A stretch of 64,000 bases of DNA from Bdellovibrio bacteriovorus (GTDB lineage Bacteria; Bdellovibrionota; Bdellovibrionia; Bdellovibrionales; Bdellovibrionaceae). The notes beneath the pieces were generated by a model, which worked only from the letters and a program-made list of their open reading frames with translations, ran no database searches and was not told the DNA's origin. Position 1 is the stretch's first letter, and the number at the start of each line of letters is the position of its first letter. Of the stretch, positions 1-7,780 are shown in pieces. The DNA lies in assembly GCF_002208115.1 (NCBI RefSeq), contig NZ_CP020946.1, positions 1,550,001-1,614,000 on the forward strand, read 5' to 3'. A program made the translations under genes and the position numbers.

Positions 1-14
1 TGGAGGTCGGCCTT

Positions 15-52
15 CTCGCTTCGACGTGCCTGGGGCACGCCTGCGCTGCGAG
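15..52. repeat. Imperfect stem-loop at the window's left edge
   Basis: CTCGC at 15-19 pairs with GCGAG at 48-52, and CGTGCC at 25-30 pairs with GGCACG at 34-39 across a short loop. No T-run follows. The rest of 1-123 shows no convincing gene or regulatory element. It could be part of a dispersed palindromic element or the 3' region of a gene outside the window. Confidence 0.3.
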
Positions 53-123
53 GGACGCCCTCCGCCTCGGATCTGAGCCTTTTTGACCAACCGCTTGGCT
101 TGGCAGTGAGGGTTCTTAAAAAT

Positions 124-163
124 AAAAAAAGCCGCGATCTTTGATCTGCGGCTTTTTTGTTTT
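124..163 (-). terminator. Terminator of the toxin-antitoxin operon, copy 1 of a direct repeat
   Basis: An A-run, a GCCGC/GCGGC hairpin with an inner GATC/GATC pairing, and a T-run make a bidirectional intrinsic terminator directly after the antitoxin stop codon. The 35 bases at 124-158 are identical to 801-835, which is the terminator on the other side of the cassette. Confidence 0.85.
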
Positions 164-413
164 AAGAGACGTCTTTGATCATCTTTAGGATTTCAGCGCC
201 TTTTTTGTCCAGGAGTTCTCCGGTGATGTAGCGATGCAGGATGCTTCCCATGAGGGTTTGGTAGGGTATTCCCAGTCGATCTGCTTCGGTTTTAAGATCA
301 ACCAGATCGTTGGTGTTGATGCGCATGCTGATAAGTATCTTGCCTACCTCGTCTTTGGAGACAGTACGGCTTTTCTTTTGTTTCAGATTTTTAAGATCAT
401 ATTCTTTCTTCAT
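162..413 (-). CDS. brnA: BrnA/CopG-like antitoxin
   Basis: A predicted 83-residue DNA-binding antitoxin that would neutralise the upstream BrnT-like toxin and probably represses the shared promoter. After a basic N-terminus, residues about 25-60 carry a ribbon-helix-helix pattern: a short strand (ILISMRI), then a helix-turn-helix ending in LGIPYQTLMGSILHRYI, typical of CopG/BrnA antitoxins. I chose the ATG at 413 because it follows a purine-rich GGAAAGAAG stretch and overlaps the toxin gene by 17 bases, as is usual for translationally coupled toxin-antitoxin pairs. In BrnTA the toxin gene comes first, as here. Sequence similarity to canonical BrnA is loose; the partner makes the call. Confidence 0.75.
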   Translation of the reverse strand: MKKEYDLKNLKQKKSRTVSKDEVGKILISMRINTNDLVDLKTEADRLGIPYQTLMGSILHRYITGELLDKKGAEILKMIKDVS

Positions 414-678
414 AAAATCTTCTTTCCTTGTCGGTGGCCCTGCGGGACGAGATAAGACGAATTGTATTGCCATGTACGCGCTCACAAAAGGATGTCATCA
501 GCAGGCGTCCTTTTAATGAGTACCCAAGCTTTAAAAAGCGATCCTCGGATTGGCTGTGAGGCTCGTCATAGAACTCCAGTGAATGGCTGTCTGACCAGCA
601 GGTCTTCGCTTCGTCAAACCAGATGCCGTGCTTTTTGTGGTTAATCCTCTCTTTGGACGAGTTCCACTCGAATTCCAA
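397..678 (-). CDS. brnT: BrnT-family ribonuclease toxin
   Basis: A 93-residue protein with the DUF497/BrnT pattern: FEWNSSKERINHKKHGI at the N-terminus, then FDEAKTCWSD, and a C-terminal basic stretch TIRLISSRRATDKERRFYEE. BrnT toxins fold like RelE and cleave RNA, halting translation. The frame extends further upstream, but the best start is the TTG at 678: it is preceded by an excellent AAGGAGGT at 5-base spacing and gives the canonical family N-terminus. The gene overlaps the antitoxin gene, so the pair is one operon. Confidence 0.82.
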   Translation of the reverse strand: MEFEWNSSKERINHKKHGIWFDEAKTCWSDSHSLEFYDEPHSQSEDRFLKLGYSLKGRLLMTSFCERVHGNTIRLISSRRATDKERRFYEERI

Positions 679-703
679 AGCGACCTCCTTAGTGTAATAC
701 AAT

Positions 704-711
704 GTATATAC
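704..711. promoter_or_regulatory. Candidate promoter/operator palindrome of brnTA
   Basis: The perfect palindrome GTATATAC lies about 25 bases upstream of the toxin start. It overlaps a plausible -10 (TATATA) with TTGCAA about 19 bases further upstream. RelE-type antitoxins bind palindromes over the promoter, so this is the likely autorepression site. Inferred from position only. Confidence 0.35.
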
Positions 712-800
712 TTTTTCAATAAGGAGATTTTGCAAGAAGTGGGGAAGTGCGAGGAAGAATAGATTCGATTTGGGGAGCAGAAGGGTGCGTGATTCGGCAA

Positions 801-840
801 AAAAAAAGCCGCGATCTTTGATCTGCGGCTTTTTTATTTT
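801..840 (-). terminator. Terminator of the nuclease-fold lipoprotein gene, copy 2 of a direct repeat
   Basis: The same A-run, GCCGC hairpin and T-run as at 124-163, with a single G/A difference inside the T-rich tail. It lies 13 bases past the stop codon of the gene at 854-2041 and would terminate it in the minus direction. Confidence 0.85.
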
Positions 841-853
841 GAGCGTCTGAAGA

Positions 854-2041
854 CTACTTCTTTTTCGTCTTTTTAGCGTCTTTAGCGGGCTTTGCTTCTT
901 TGGCAGGAGCTGGGTCCTTTACCGGAGCTTTCGCCTCACTACGCTGTTTTAAACGAACATACAGCGGGAAGTGATCGGCCACGCCGATTTGGCGGTCATA
1001 GTCCCAGCGCAGTGGGTACTTGCCCTTTTTCAAATGAACTTCATCGTAGCGGATCACGTCGATTGTGCCTGGCTCCATTTTATAGCTGCCAGAACCTTTT
1101 TCCAGAAGCGCTTTGGAATAGATGTGCGCATCCAGGAAAGACCAGCTCTTACGATAGTTGTGAGTGCCCGGGCACTCTTTGCAGCCTACGAAGTGGGAAA
1201 CGTCACCCACCGGGCTGAAGGTGTCACGGAAGATGTGCTCTTTGCTTTCTTCTTCGTGGGTGATGTTCAAGTCACCGCCGGCAATAACCATGGTGTCCGG
1301 CCCCTTGTCTTTGATCAATTTAGCCACGAACTCCGCAGCCTGTTGACGCCAATAGGTCGGATTGGCCTGGGACGGGAAGTGGGCCGTCAGGAAGGTGATA
1401 GGATCGCCATTAGGCGCCTTCAGGGTCACTTCCAGGACGCCACGGGAGGCTTCCATCCATTTTTTGTCTTCGTCGTTTTTAGGCTTCCAAGGGATTGGGT
1501 GCAGAACCGGTTTTCCAACCACTGGCAGACGGGACATCAAGCCCACGTCGATACCGCGTTTGTCCGGGCCCTCGATCAGAACCACGGTGCTGTAGCCGGC
1601 TTTTTGCAGGTATTTTTTGTTCCAGATATTAAGAACATTTTCGTTCTCTACTTCGATCAGCATCAGAACGTCCGGACCATTGCCGTCTACGCCCAGAACC
1701 ACCTTGGAAAGGTTTTGCAGCTTTTTATCGAGTTGTTCCTCGCTCCAGTCGGTGGAAAGGCACTCGCCCACGCGGTAAGCACTGTCGTTGGTGTCTTTGC
1801 AGGCTTGGGCAATTTTTGCGTCTTTCTGCTTCACCGCCAACGGCAGGTAAGTATAGTCGTTGCGGTTTTCATCGTGGGTCGTGTCGAACAGGTTTTCGAC
1901 GTTGAAAGACATCACGGAAACCTCGTCAGCGGCCTTCGGTGGAAGGCTAAACTCGGCCTTTTTGAAGGTGACGGCACAGCCAACTAACAGGGACAGAAGA
2001 AGAGCAAGGGTCAGGTTCTTAAGTTGCAGTAAATTTTTCAT
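854..2041 (-). CDS. Endonuclease/exonuclease/phosphatase-fold lipoprotein
   Basis: A 395-residue predicted exported nuclease or phosphodiesterase of the DNase I-like superfamily. The chosen start (ATG at 2041) gives a short basic n-region, a hydrophobic core and the lipobox LLVGC. Family motifs follow in order: SFNVENLFD, LIEVEN (metal-binding Glu), HFPSQ, GGDLNITHEE and a C-terminal VADHFPLYV (catalytic Asp-His). The last about 25 residues are a low-complexity Lys/Ala/Pro tail. In a predator, an envelope-anchored nuclease could degrade prey nucleic acid, but substrate cannot be read from sequence. It has its own terminator and is divergent from the next gene. Confidence 0.82.
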   Translation of the reverse strand: MKNLLQLKNLTLALLLSLLVGCAVTFKKAEFSLPPKAADEVSVMSFNVENLFDTTHDENRNDYTYLPLAVKQKDAKIAQACKDTNDSAYRVGECLSTDWSEEQLDKKLQNLSKVVLGVDGNGPDVLMLIEVENENVLNIWNKKYLQKAGYSTVVLIEGPDKRGIDVGLMSRLPVVGKPVLHPIPWKPKNDEDKKWMEASRGVLEVTLKAPNGDPITFLTAHFPSQANPTYWRQQAAEFVAKLIKDKGPDTMVIAGGDLNITHEEESKEHIFRDTFSPVGDVSHFVGCKECPGTHNYRKSWSFLDAHIYSKALLEKGSGSYKMEPGTIDVIRYDEVHLKKGKYPLRWDYDRQIGVADHFPLYVRLKQRSEAKAPVKDPAPAKEAKPAKDAKKTKKK

Positions 2042-2190
2042 GTCCTCAGTTGTAAGGGATGGGGACAGGGGACTCAAGTTGAAAGAGTTTTAGGAATTTA
2101 TTGAGACTCATACTGTCTAAATATTCGCTATTGTGTAACGTGGCGCACTATGGCATATTTCCAGCGAATTTGATCCCTTAAGGAGCTTCC

Positions 2191-3111
2191 ATGTTTAAAA
2201 AGGCCCTGGCACTTTCTCTTGTTTTCTCCTGTCTTGCCCCTTTCGCTCAAGCTCAAGAGCGTGAAGAAAGCATGGTGATGTCCGTAGGTGATTCCCTGCG
2301 CAGAAACTGGAACTTCACGTTGTTCAACGTGGTTTCCCAAGCCAACATGAAGCCAGGCAAGAAACAGACGGACGGCCGCTCCCAGGATTCCTACACTTAC
2401 ATCAGCATGAACTACAAAGTGAATGCGGATGAAAAGTTCTCTTTGCGTGTTCCTTTCATCTTCAATACGGCCGGTCAGAATGAATACGGTGATCAGGTTC
2501 AATCGGAAACCCAACTGTCTGACGTGCACGCGGTTTATTCCATGTACGACCTGGGTTATATCGGTGATGTGGATCTTTCCGGTAATGCCAAAGTATATCT
2601 TCCAACAAGCAAGTTCTCTCAAGACTCCGGTCTGATCGCAAAGTTCCGCGCAGAGCTTTATCTGGAATATTCCATCGGACGATTCTCTTCCATCTCTTAC
2701 GGTATCAAACCTGATTACTACTGGCAGAGCCGCACGGCGAGCTTCAACTATGACATGCCTCAGTTTGATGACGGGAACTATGTTTCCGATCCTCGTCAGG
2801 CCAACAAACAGGCTTCCCTGGAGCACTTCCTTGAAGTGGTTGCTGATATCAACAAGTACTTCTCTTTCAAACCACGCATCGGTATTGAAGAAGACTGGTA
2901 CCACTCTTCCACAATCGAAGGCATCGAGCCACGTCACGTGACCAAAGCGTTCTATCAAATCAGCCTTGGTATTCGTCCGGTTCGTGGTGTGAACTTCCTG
3001 GTGGGTGCGACGAATACAACGGTTCTTAATTCTTACCGCGGTAAAGACATCGCTTTCGGTCAGCCAGAGAACACCCAGTACTTCGTAATGACCAACGCCT
3101 TCTTGTTCTAG
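2191..3111 (+). CDS. Predicted outer-membrane beta-barrel protein
   Basis: 306 residues with a clear Sec signal peptide ending PFAQAQ. The mature protein is rich in alternating aromatic/polar strands (for example DVHAVYSMYDLGYIGDVDLS and AELYLEYSIGRFSSISYGI) and ends in Phe after TNAFLF, as expected for recognition by the BAM machinery. These suggest a roughly 10-12-stranded barrel, perhaps a porin or transporter. I do not recognise the family. AAGGAG precedes the ATG. Its stop codon shares the CTAG at 3108-3111 with the convergent gene. Confidence 0.65.
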   Translation: MFKKALALSLVFSCLAPFAQAQEREESMVMSVGDSLRRNWNFTLFNVVSQANMKPGKKQTDGRSQDSYTYISMNYKVNADEKFSLRVPFIFNTAGQNEYGDQVQSETQLSDVHAVYSMYDLGYIGDVDLSGNAKVYLPTSKFSQDSGLIAKFRAELYLEYSIGRFSSISYGIKPDYYWQSRTASFNYDMPQFDDGNYVSDPRQANKQASLEHFLEVVADINKYFSFKPRIGIEEDWYHSSTIEGIEPRHVTKAFYQISLGIRPVRGVNFLVGATNTTVLNSYRGKDIAFGQPENTQYFVMTNAFLF

Positions 3112-3959
3112 ATTTTAAATTCGTGATTTTCACCTGTGAGCGGGTTTGTAAACGCCAGCTCACAGGCTTCAAGTTCGATTCTTTCCTCTTCCCAGACTTT
3201 CAACGCTCCATAAGCCACATCACCCACAATCGGATGACCTTCTGCTGAAAGCTGCGCGCGAATCTGATGCGTGCGACCGGTGTGAAGTTTGATGCGCACT
3301 TCACTCATTTCGTTTTCTAGCTTTGAAAACTCAAGAATCTCAAGAAGGCATTCCTGCCACTTGGGCTGCTGTTCTTTGCTGACCACTTTCGGGGCGCGCG
3401 GGGACGGCTCCATATAATGCTGCAACAATCCGGTGGAAAGACCCTGGCCTTGCACGCGGGCGCGATAGATCTTTTGCATCTCGCGTGCGATCAGCAGTTT
3501 ATTGAACTCGGTCTGAAATTCGGGTCTCTTGGCATAGACGATCAATCCTCGTGTGGGCACATCCAGACGGTGAGTCACATAGACGGGTTGATTTATAGTC
3601 TGCTGCAGATACGACTGCAGATTCTCATGCAGATTATCAACGCTGGCATGAACGGGCAGGCCCGAAATTTTGTTGGCCACCACAAAGTGTTCGTTTTCAA
3701 AGACGATACGCGATCTCCAGTGTCCGTCGTTGGCGGTGAATCGACGGGGTTTAGTATGGACCCTGATGTAATCGCCGACGGAAACCGAGGAATTTTCTGT
3801 CGTGCGCTGATGATTGTGGTAAATGGCACCCAGATGCAGAAGAAACTCGATTTGCATGCGATCAAGTTCCAGATTGCCTAATAATACATCACAAAGCCCT
3901 CCAGCCTGGGGGCTTAATATATGTCTAACTCCGTATTCAAATCCTCTGGCACTCTGCAT
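3108..3959 (-). CDS. RluA-family RNA pseudouridine synthase
   Basis: 283 residues. An S4-like N-terminal segment (about 40-75, ending VGDYIRVHTKPRRF) precedes the pseudouridine synthase domain. The catalytic motif is HRLDVPTRGLIVYAK, in which the Asp is the nucleophile, and the family's GRTHQIRAQLSAEGHPIVGD follows. It isomerises specific uridines in rRNA or tRNA; the target cannot be assigned. The gene is convergent with the outer-membrane protein gene and overlaps it by four bases. Confidence 0.88.
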   Translation of the reverse strand: MQSARGFEYGVRHILSPQAGGLCDVLLGNLELDRMQIEFLLHLGAIYHNHQRTTENSSVSVGDYIRVHTKPRRFTANDGHWRSRIVFENEHFVVANKISGLPVHASVDNLHENLQSYLQQTINQPVYVTHRLDVPTRGLIVYAKRPEFQTEFNKLLIAREMQKIYRARVQGQGLSTGLLQHYMEPSPRAPKVVSKEQQPKWQECLLEILEFSKLENEMSEVRIKLHTGRTHQIRAQLSAEGHPIVGDVAYGALKVWEEERIELEACELAFTNPLTGENHEFKI

Positions 3960-4059
3960 ACTTCAATCTTCTGTTAGAAACACTCATAGCACGGTGTAGC
4001 AAGGGTGTTCAAGTGAGACAGTTTCATCCATAGTAAGGTCCTCAAGGAGAGATTGCAGT

Positions 4060-4731
4060 TTGGAGTTTGCTAACGAGCCAATATTTCAATGGATGTCTCA
4101 GTTTGCGTATCAGCCGGGGATGGTTTACGCCGGTTTGATCGCGATGATGGCATTATCTGCCGTTGGTTTTCCGCTGCCGGAAGAAGTCACTCTTATTAGT
4201 GTGGGTATCTTGGCCTTTATGGGCGCCCACCCAGCGCATTTCCCGCCCCCGTACGAGGGCGCCCCTGTCGTCAACGTTCATACCGCTGCCATCATAGCCT
4301 TTACGGCCGTCGTGGCCAGTGACACCCTGATCTATGTGATAGGACGGGTGTTTGGACGAAAGCTTCTTTACCATCCCAGAGTTCACAAGTTCTTCCCAGA
4401 GCACATGATGAAACGTGTGGAAGAGTGGACACACAAGTACGGCGCTTATGCCTGCGGTATCTTCCGTTTCACTCCAGGTTTGCGTTTCCCAGGTCACTTG
4501 GCTTGCGGAATGCTGAGATACCCAGTCTGGAAGTTCCTGGTGATCGACGGTATCGCCGCTCTGATCAGCGTGCCGACGCAGATTTACCTGTTGGCGCATT
4601 ACGGGGAGCCGATCCTGAAGTACCTGCGTCAGTTCAAGCTGGTTCTGTTTGGAATCATCGGATTGTTGGTTGTTTATTTTGTAGCCAAGAAAATTCATCA
4701 ACGCTGGTCGGCTCGCGCAGCCAGTCGCTAA
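4060..4731 (+). CDS. DedA-family inner-membrane protein
   Basis: 223 residues. It has the DedA/SNARE-associated architecture: an N-terminal re-entrant region with the FPLPEEVTLI motif, a hydrophobic stretch around VVASDTLIYVIGRVFGRKLL, and the conserved FRFTPGLRFPGHLACGM segment, then two C-terminal membrane helices. DedA proteins act in undecaprenyl-phosphate or phospholipid flipping and proton-motive-force balance. The start is a TTG preceded by AAGGAGAG about nine bases upstream. A perfect terminator follows the stop. Confidence 0.88.
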   Translation: MEFANEPIFQWMSQFAYQPGMVYAGLIAMMALSAVGFPLPEEVTLISVGILAFMGAHPAHFPPPYEGAPVVNVHTAAIIAFTAVVASDTLIYVIGRVFGRKLLYHPRVHKFFPEHMMKRVEEWTHKYGAYACGIFRFTPGLRFPGHLACGMLRYPVWKFLVIDGIAALISVPTQIYLLAHYGEPILKYLRQFKLVLFGIIGLLVVYFVAKKIHQRWSARAASR

Positions 4732-4736
4732 AAAGA

Positions 4737-4765
4737 AAAGCCCAGCTCGAAGCTGGGCTTTTTAG
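4737..4765 (+). terminator. Intrinsic terminator after the DedA gene
   Basis: AAAGCCCAGCT pairs perfectly with AGCTGGGCTTT across a CGA loop and is followed by T residues. The A-rich left arm makes it potentially bidirectional, serving the convergent gene at 4786-5844 as well. Confidence 0.88.
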
Positions 4766-4785
4766 TTTTAAATCAAACAAACAGA

Positions 4786-5844
4786 TTATGCGGCGTTGCT
4801 GCCGAAAACCGCTTCCGGTGTCACTTCACAGCACAGGTGCAGGCTGACTGGTTTAGAGTGGAATTTCGGCTCCACATCCTTCCAGAAGATTTTCTCATAG
4901 CCGCTTTGCAGGGCAAAGATCTCTTCACGGATTTTGAACAGCAAACCAGCAGGGGAACCCAGCAGCCAGTCCATCTGAACCAGATAAAAGGCCTCTTCCA
5001 GCTCCATCGGGCTCAATGATTCGATGAAGTTTTTCGGCAGGTTGTCCACCAGGTGGCAGGCGTTGTGGGAATATTTATGGAAGGCTTTTTCCATAGGATT
5101 CACCAGCAGTTTTTCCACGCGGCTGTCAGGAGTTTTCGGACCCGCAAACGGTTGAGAGAACTTTTTGAAGTTCCAGTACAACAAAGCATCATTCACCACA
5201 TATTCGGCGCGCGGCAGATAATCGGTGATAGCGTCCACTTTAACACCTTCATGGGACGGGTCTTCAACATGAGCGTTGTGATCCACAGCCACCAGGCTTC
5301 TGAGGTTGTACAGGAATGAATAAAGGTACTGAAGCTTGTCGACAAACGGTTTAGAGAAGTTCAGACCGAAGTTGTACATCAACGGCTGACCCATTTTGTT
5401 TTCAAACCAACTGAAGCTGTCCAGAAGCGGCCACAAAGCCGTCAGATCCACACCCCACGGTTTCAACGCCGTTTCAAAGTGTTCGTTGAAGTGAGATTCA
5501 AATTCGGCGCACAGATCCGGATTCACAACCGCGATGTGGGACTGCAGTGCACGCACGCGTGGCAAAGAGCGTTCATAAAGTTCGGTGTGGGGATCCAATG
5601 CCTTCCAGGCTTCGCTCGCAAAATTATAATCCAGGTGAGGAGTTGCCACCGGGCTTTTAATGTAATGATTCAGTTTGACCAGAGACAATCCTACCAAGGC
5701 GTCAGACATGTACTTGAACGGCTCAGAGGCTTTGAATTTGTCGTAAGCGGAAGGTTGATTCCAGAATTGAACCTTGACGGGTTTCCAAGTGGAACCCTTT
5801 TCCATGGTGACATCAAAACCCAAACGCAAGCTTTTATGCTTCAT
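4786..5844 (-). CDS. Hypothetical protein, 352 residues
   Basis: I do not recognise this protein. It has no signal peptide and no membrane helix and looks cytosolic and mostly helical, rich in aromatic residues (for example YLYSFLYNLRSL and SFSWFENKMG). A well-placed TAGGAGT seven bases before the ATG and good codon use support it as a real gene. It is transcribed alone, convergent with the DedA gene and divergent from tatD. It may be lineage-specific. Confidence 0.7.
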   Translation of the reverse strand: MKHKSLRLGFDVTMEKGSTWKPVKVQFWNQPSAYDKFKASEPFKYMSDALVGLSLVKLNHYIKSPVATPHLDYNFASEAWKALDPHTELYERSLPRVRALQSHIAVVNPDLCAEFESHFNEHFETALKPWGVDLTALWPLLDSFSWFENKMGQPLMYNFGLNFSKPFVDKLQYLYSFLYNLRSLVAVDHNAHVEDPSHEGVKVDAITDYLPRAEYVVNDALLYWNFKKFSQPFAGPKTPDSRVEKLLVNPMEKAFHKYSHNACHLVDNLPKNFIESLSPMELEEAFYLVQMDWLLGSPAGLLFKIREEIFALQSGYEKIFWKDVEPKFHSKPVSLHLCCEVTPEAVFGSNAA

Positions 5845-5886
5845 ACATACTCCTACATGTCTGTTGTTATCGGTTGAACTGCGGCC

Positions 5887-5916
5887 TTGTTCGAGTCCGG
5901 GTTTTCAGGATATAAC
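5887..5916 (+). promoter_or_regulatory. Candidate promoter of tatD giving a nearly leaderless mRNA
   Basis: TTGTTC at 5887-5892 and TATAAC at 5911-5916 are spaced by 18 bases. The expected transcription start would be only one to three bases before the ATG at 5925, and no ribosome-binding site is visible there. Confidence 0.35.
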
Positions 5917-5924
5917 CTAGACCT

Positions 5925-6749
5925 ATGGTTGGATTTGGCTATTGGATCGATGCTCACGGACACCTTGCGGACCTGCGATGGCAGGGGCAGGTGGACACTA
6001 TTATCGATGAGGCCCGCTCAAAGGGCATCGCCTTCTTCATGCAAGGGGGCGTAGATCCTGAAGATTGGCAGCGTCAGCGCGAAATCAAAGCGCGCTACCC
6101 CAGTCATATCGGTCTTTGTTTTGGCCTGCACCCGTACTGGGTGGCGGCCCACGATGACGATGAATGTGAGCAGGCTCTGGATCTGCTGGCGCAGGCGCTG
6201 CCTGAAGCCGATGGTTTGGGGGAGCTGGGTTTGGATTTTCGCCCGCATATCATGAAAGATTCGATGGAACGCCAGATTGGCGTATTTGAGCAACAGTTGG
6301 AACTGGGGCATATCACGGGGAAGCCTCTGGTGTTGCATCTGGTGCAGGCCCACGAGGAAAGTCTTAAGATCATGGACGTGTGGGGGCTGCCAAAGCAAAA
6401 AGGCATGGTACACTCGTTCAACGGCAGTGCTTATAAGGCGCAGGATTTCCTGCAAAGGGGCCTTATGCTGTCCATTGGAGGCCCGGTGTGTCGCCCGGAC
6501 AATCAGAAGCTGCATCAGGCGGTGCGTGAAATTCCCCTGGAACAGCTTTTAATTGAAAGTGACAGCCCGGATCAGGGGCCTCCTGCCTATAAAGGCCGCT
6601 TAAATCCCCCAGAAAGCATCTGGGAGGTGGCAAGAACTATAGGGGAGCTAAAATCACTTGATCCTCTGGAAATATTAGATATCACTACTGCAAACTTTCG
6701 GAGACTGGGCATAGGCCCACAGAGCGCAGGGCCTGCGGCCCGTAGCTGA
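5925..6749 (+). CDS. tatD: TatD-family metal-dependent deoxyribonuclease
   Basis: 274 residues with the amidohydrolase-type TIM-barrel metal ligands in order: DAHGHL near the N-terminus, DGLGELGLDF (bridging Glu), VLHLVQAHEE, VHSFNGS and IESDSP. TatD enzymes are Mg2+-dependent 3'-5' exonucleases linked to DNA repair and degradation. There is no signal peptide. The C-terminus (after about residue 258) is a short Gly/Ala/Pro tail. tcdA follows 18 bases downstream, so the two are probably co-transcribed. Confidence 0.88.
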   Translation: MVGFGYWIDAHGHLADLRWQGQVDTIIDEARSKGIAFFMQGGVDPEDWQRQREIKARYPSHIGLCFGLHPYWVAAHDDDECEQALDLLAQALPEADGLGELGLDFRPHIMKDSMERQIGVFEQQLELGHITGKPLVLHLVQAHEESLKIMDVWGLPKQKGMVHSFNGSAYKAQDFLQRGLMLSIGGPVCRPDNQKLHQAVREIPLEQLLIESDSPDQGPPAYKGRLNPPESIWEVARTIGELKSLDPLEILDITTANFRRLGIGPQSAGPAARS

Positions 6750-6767
6750 AGTAGCTTGGAGAAATTA

Positions 6768-7622
6768 ATGGAAACCACACAATCACCTAATTTGCCTCAA
6801 CCTCAGGAAACCGAGTACGTTTTGCACCGCCGTTTCGATCGTATGGGTCGTTTGGTGGGTGACGAGGTGATGAAACGCCTTTTCAACACTCATGTGATGG
6901 TGATTGGTTTGGGCGGCGTGGGCTCTTGGGCTGCGGAATCCCTGGCTCGCTCCGGTGTGGGCAAACTGACGGTCATTGATTTCGATGAAATCTGCATCAC
7001 CAACGCCAACCGCCAGTTGCATGCTTTGCAGGGCCTTGTGGGGAAAAAGAAAGCCGAAGTGATGGGCGAGCGTCTGCGCAAAATCAATCCGCAGAACACG
7101 GTCACTGTGATCCCGGAATTCTACAACGCTGAAAACTCTGAAATGATGTTGTCCCATAAGCCGGACTATATCGTGGACGCCATCGACAACCTGACGGCAA
7201 AAACCCACTTGCTGGCGACCTGCCGCGAGCGTGGTATCAAAGTCATCACTTCTGGTGGTTCCGCGGCGAAGATGGATCCGCTTCGTATCAAAAAAGCGGA
7301 TCTGGCTGACACATATGTTGATCCAATGGCGGCGCAAGTTCGCAAAATGTTGCGCCAGAAATATGATTTCCCGGAAAAGAATTTCGGTATTCCTTGCATC
7401 TTCTCGGATGAAACTCCGATTCAACCGGTGGAATTGAAATACGACAACGGCCAGGGTTTCAAATGTGTATGCCCTAAAGGTCAAAACGATCTGCACAATT
7501 GTGACAGCCGTAACGTGATCTGGGGAACTGCAAGTTATGTGACGGGAGCTTTTGGTTTGGCCATGGCTTCTCACATTGTAAATGAAATCCACGCTCAAGT
7601 TTGGGCCGAGGCAAAAGCATGA
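6768..7622 (+). CDS. tcdA: tRNA threonylcarbamoyladenosine dehydratase TcdA
   Basis: 284 residues, an E1-like ThiF/MoeB-fold ATP-dependent enzyme that cyclises t6A at tRNA position 37 to ct6A. Visible motifs are the nucleotide-binding GLGGVGSWAAESLARSGVG, the DFDEICITNANRQ segment, DAIDNLTAK and the TcdA-typical C-terminal CPKGQNDLHNCDSR region. A TTG lies four codons upstream, but the ATG at 6768 is preferred because GGAG sits six bases before it. Its stop overlaps the start of the next small gene (ATGA). Confidence 0.9.
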   Translation: METTQSPNLPQPQETEYVLHRRFDRMGRLVGDEVMKRLFNTHVMVIGLGGVGSWAAESLARSGVGKLTVIDFDEICITNANRQLHALQGLVGKKKAEVMGERLRKINPQNTVTVIPEFYNAENSEMMLSHKPDYIVDAIDNLTAKTHLLATCRERGIKVITSGGSAAKMDPLRIKKADLADTYVDPMAAQVRKMLRQKYDFPEKNFGIPCIFSDETPIQPVELKYDNGQGFKCVCPKGQNDLHNCDSRNVIWGTASYVTGAFGLAMASHIVNEIHAQVWAEAKA

Positions 7623-7768
7623 TCGTTCTTGCCTGGTTCATCCTGATAACTCTTATTATTCTCTTCAGCTTTGGTTTTTTGGGTGCGACGTTCTGGCACT
7701 GGTACAAAGAAGGTAAAGCCAAAAGAAAAGCGGCCGCTGCAACCGCCGCCGCTTCCGTTCAAAATTAA
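7619..7768 (+). CDS. 49-residue single-helix membrane protein coupled to tcdA
   Basis: The ATG overlaps the tcdA stop codon (ATGA), a classic coupling arrangement. Residues about 2-26 are a strongly hydrophobic membrane helix (WFILITLIILFSFGFLGATF). It is followed by HWYKEGKAKRKA and an Ala-rich tail ending SVQN, which places the basic tail in the cytoplasm by the positive-inside rule. The size resembles small membrane proteins such as CcoQ or CydX, but I see no cytochrome genes nearby and assign no function. Confidence 0.65.
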   Translation: MIVLAWFILITLIILFSFGFLGATFWHWYKEGKAKRKAAAATAAASVQN

Positions 7769-7780
7769 TTCTCAAAACTG

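Noticed and set aside
971-1987. 338-codon open frame opposite the nuclease-fold lipoprotein gene
   Set aside because: The minus-strand gene has a lipobox and all family motifs; the plus frame has none and no start signals.
3108-3111. Shared CTAG stop codons as a special signal
   Set aside because: Overlapping stops of convergent genes arise easily in compact genomes; a similar TTAG overlap occurs at 60558-60561.
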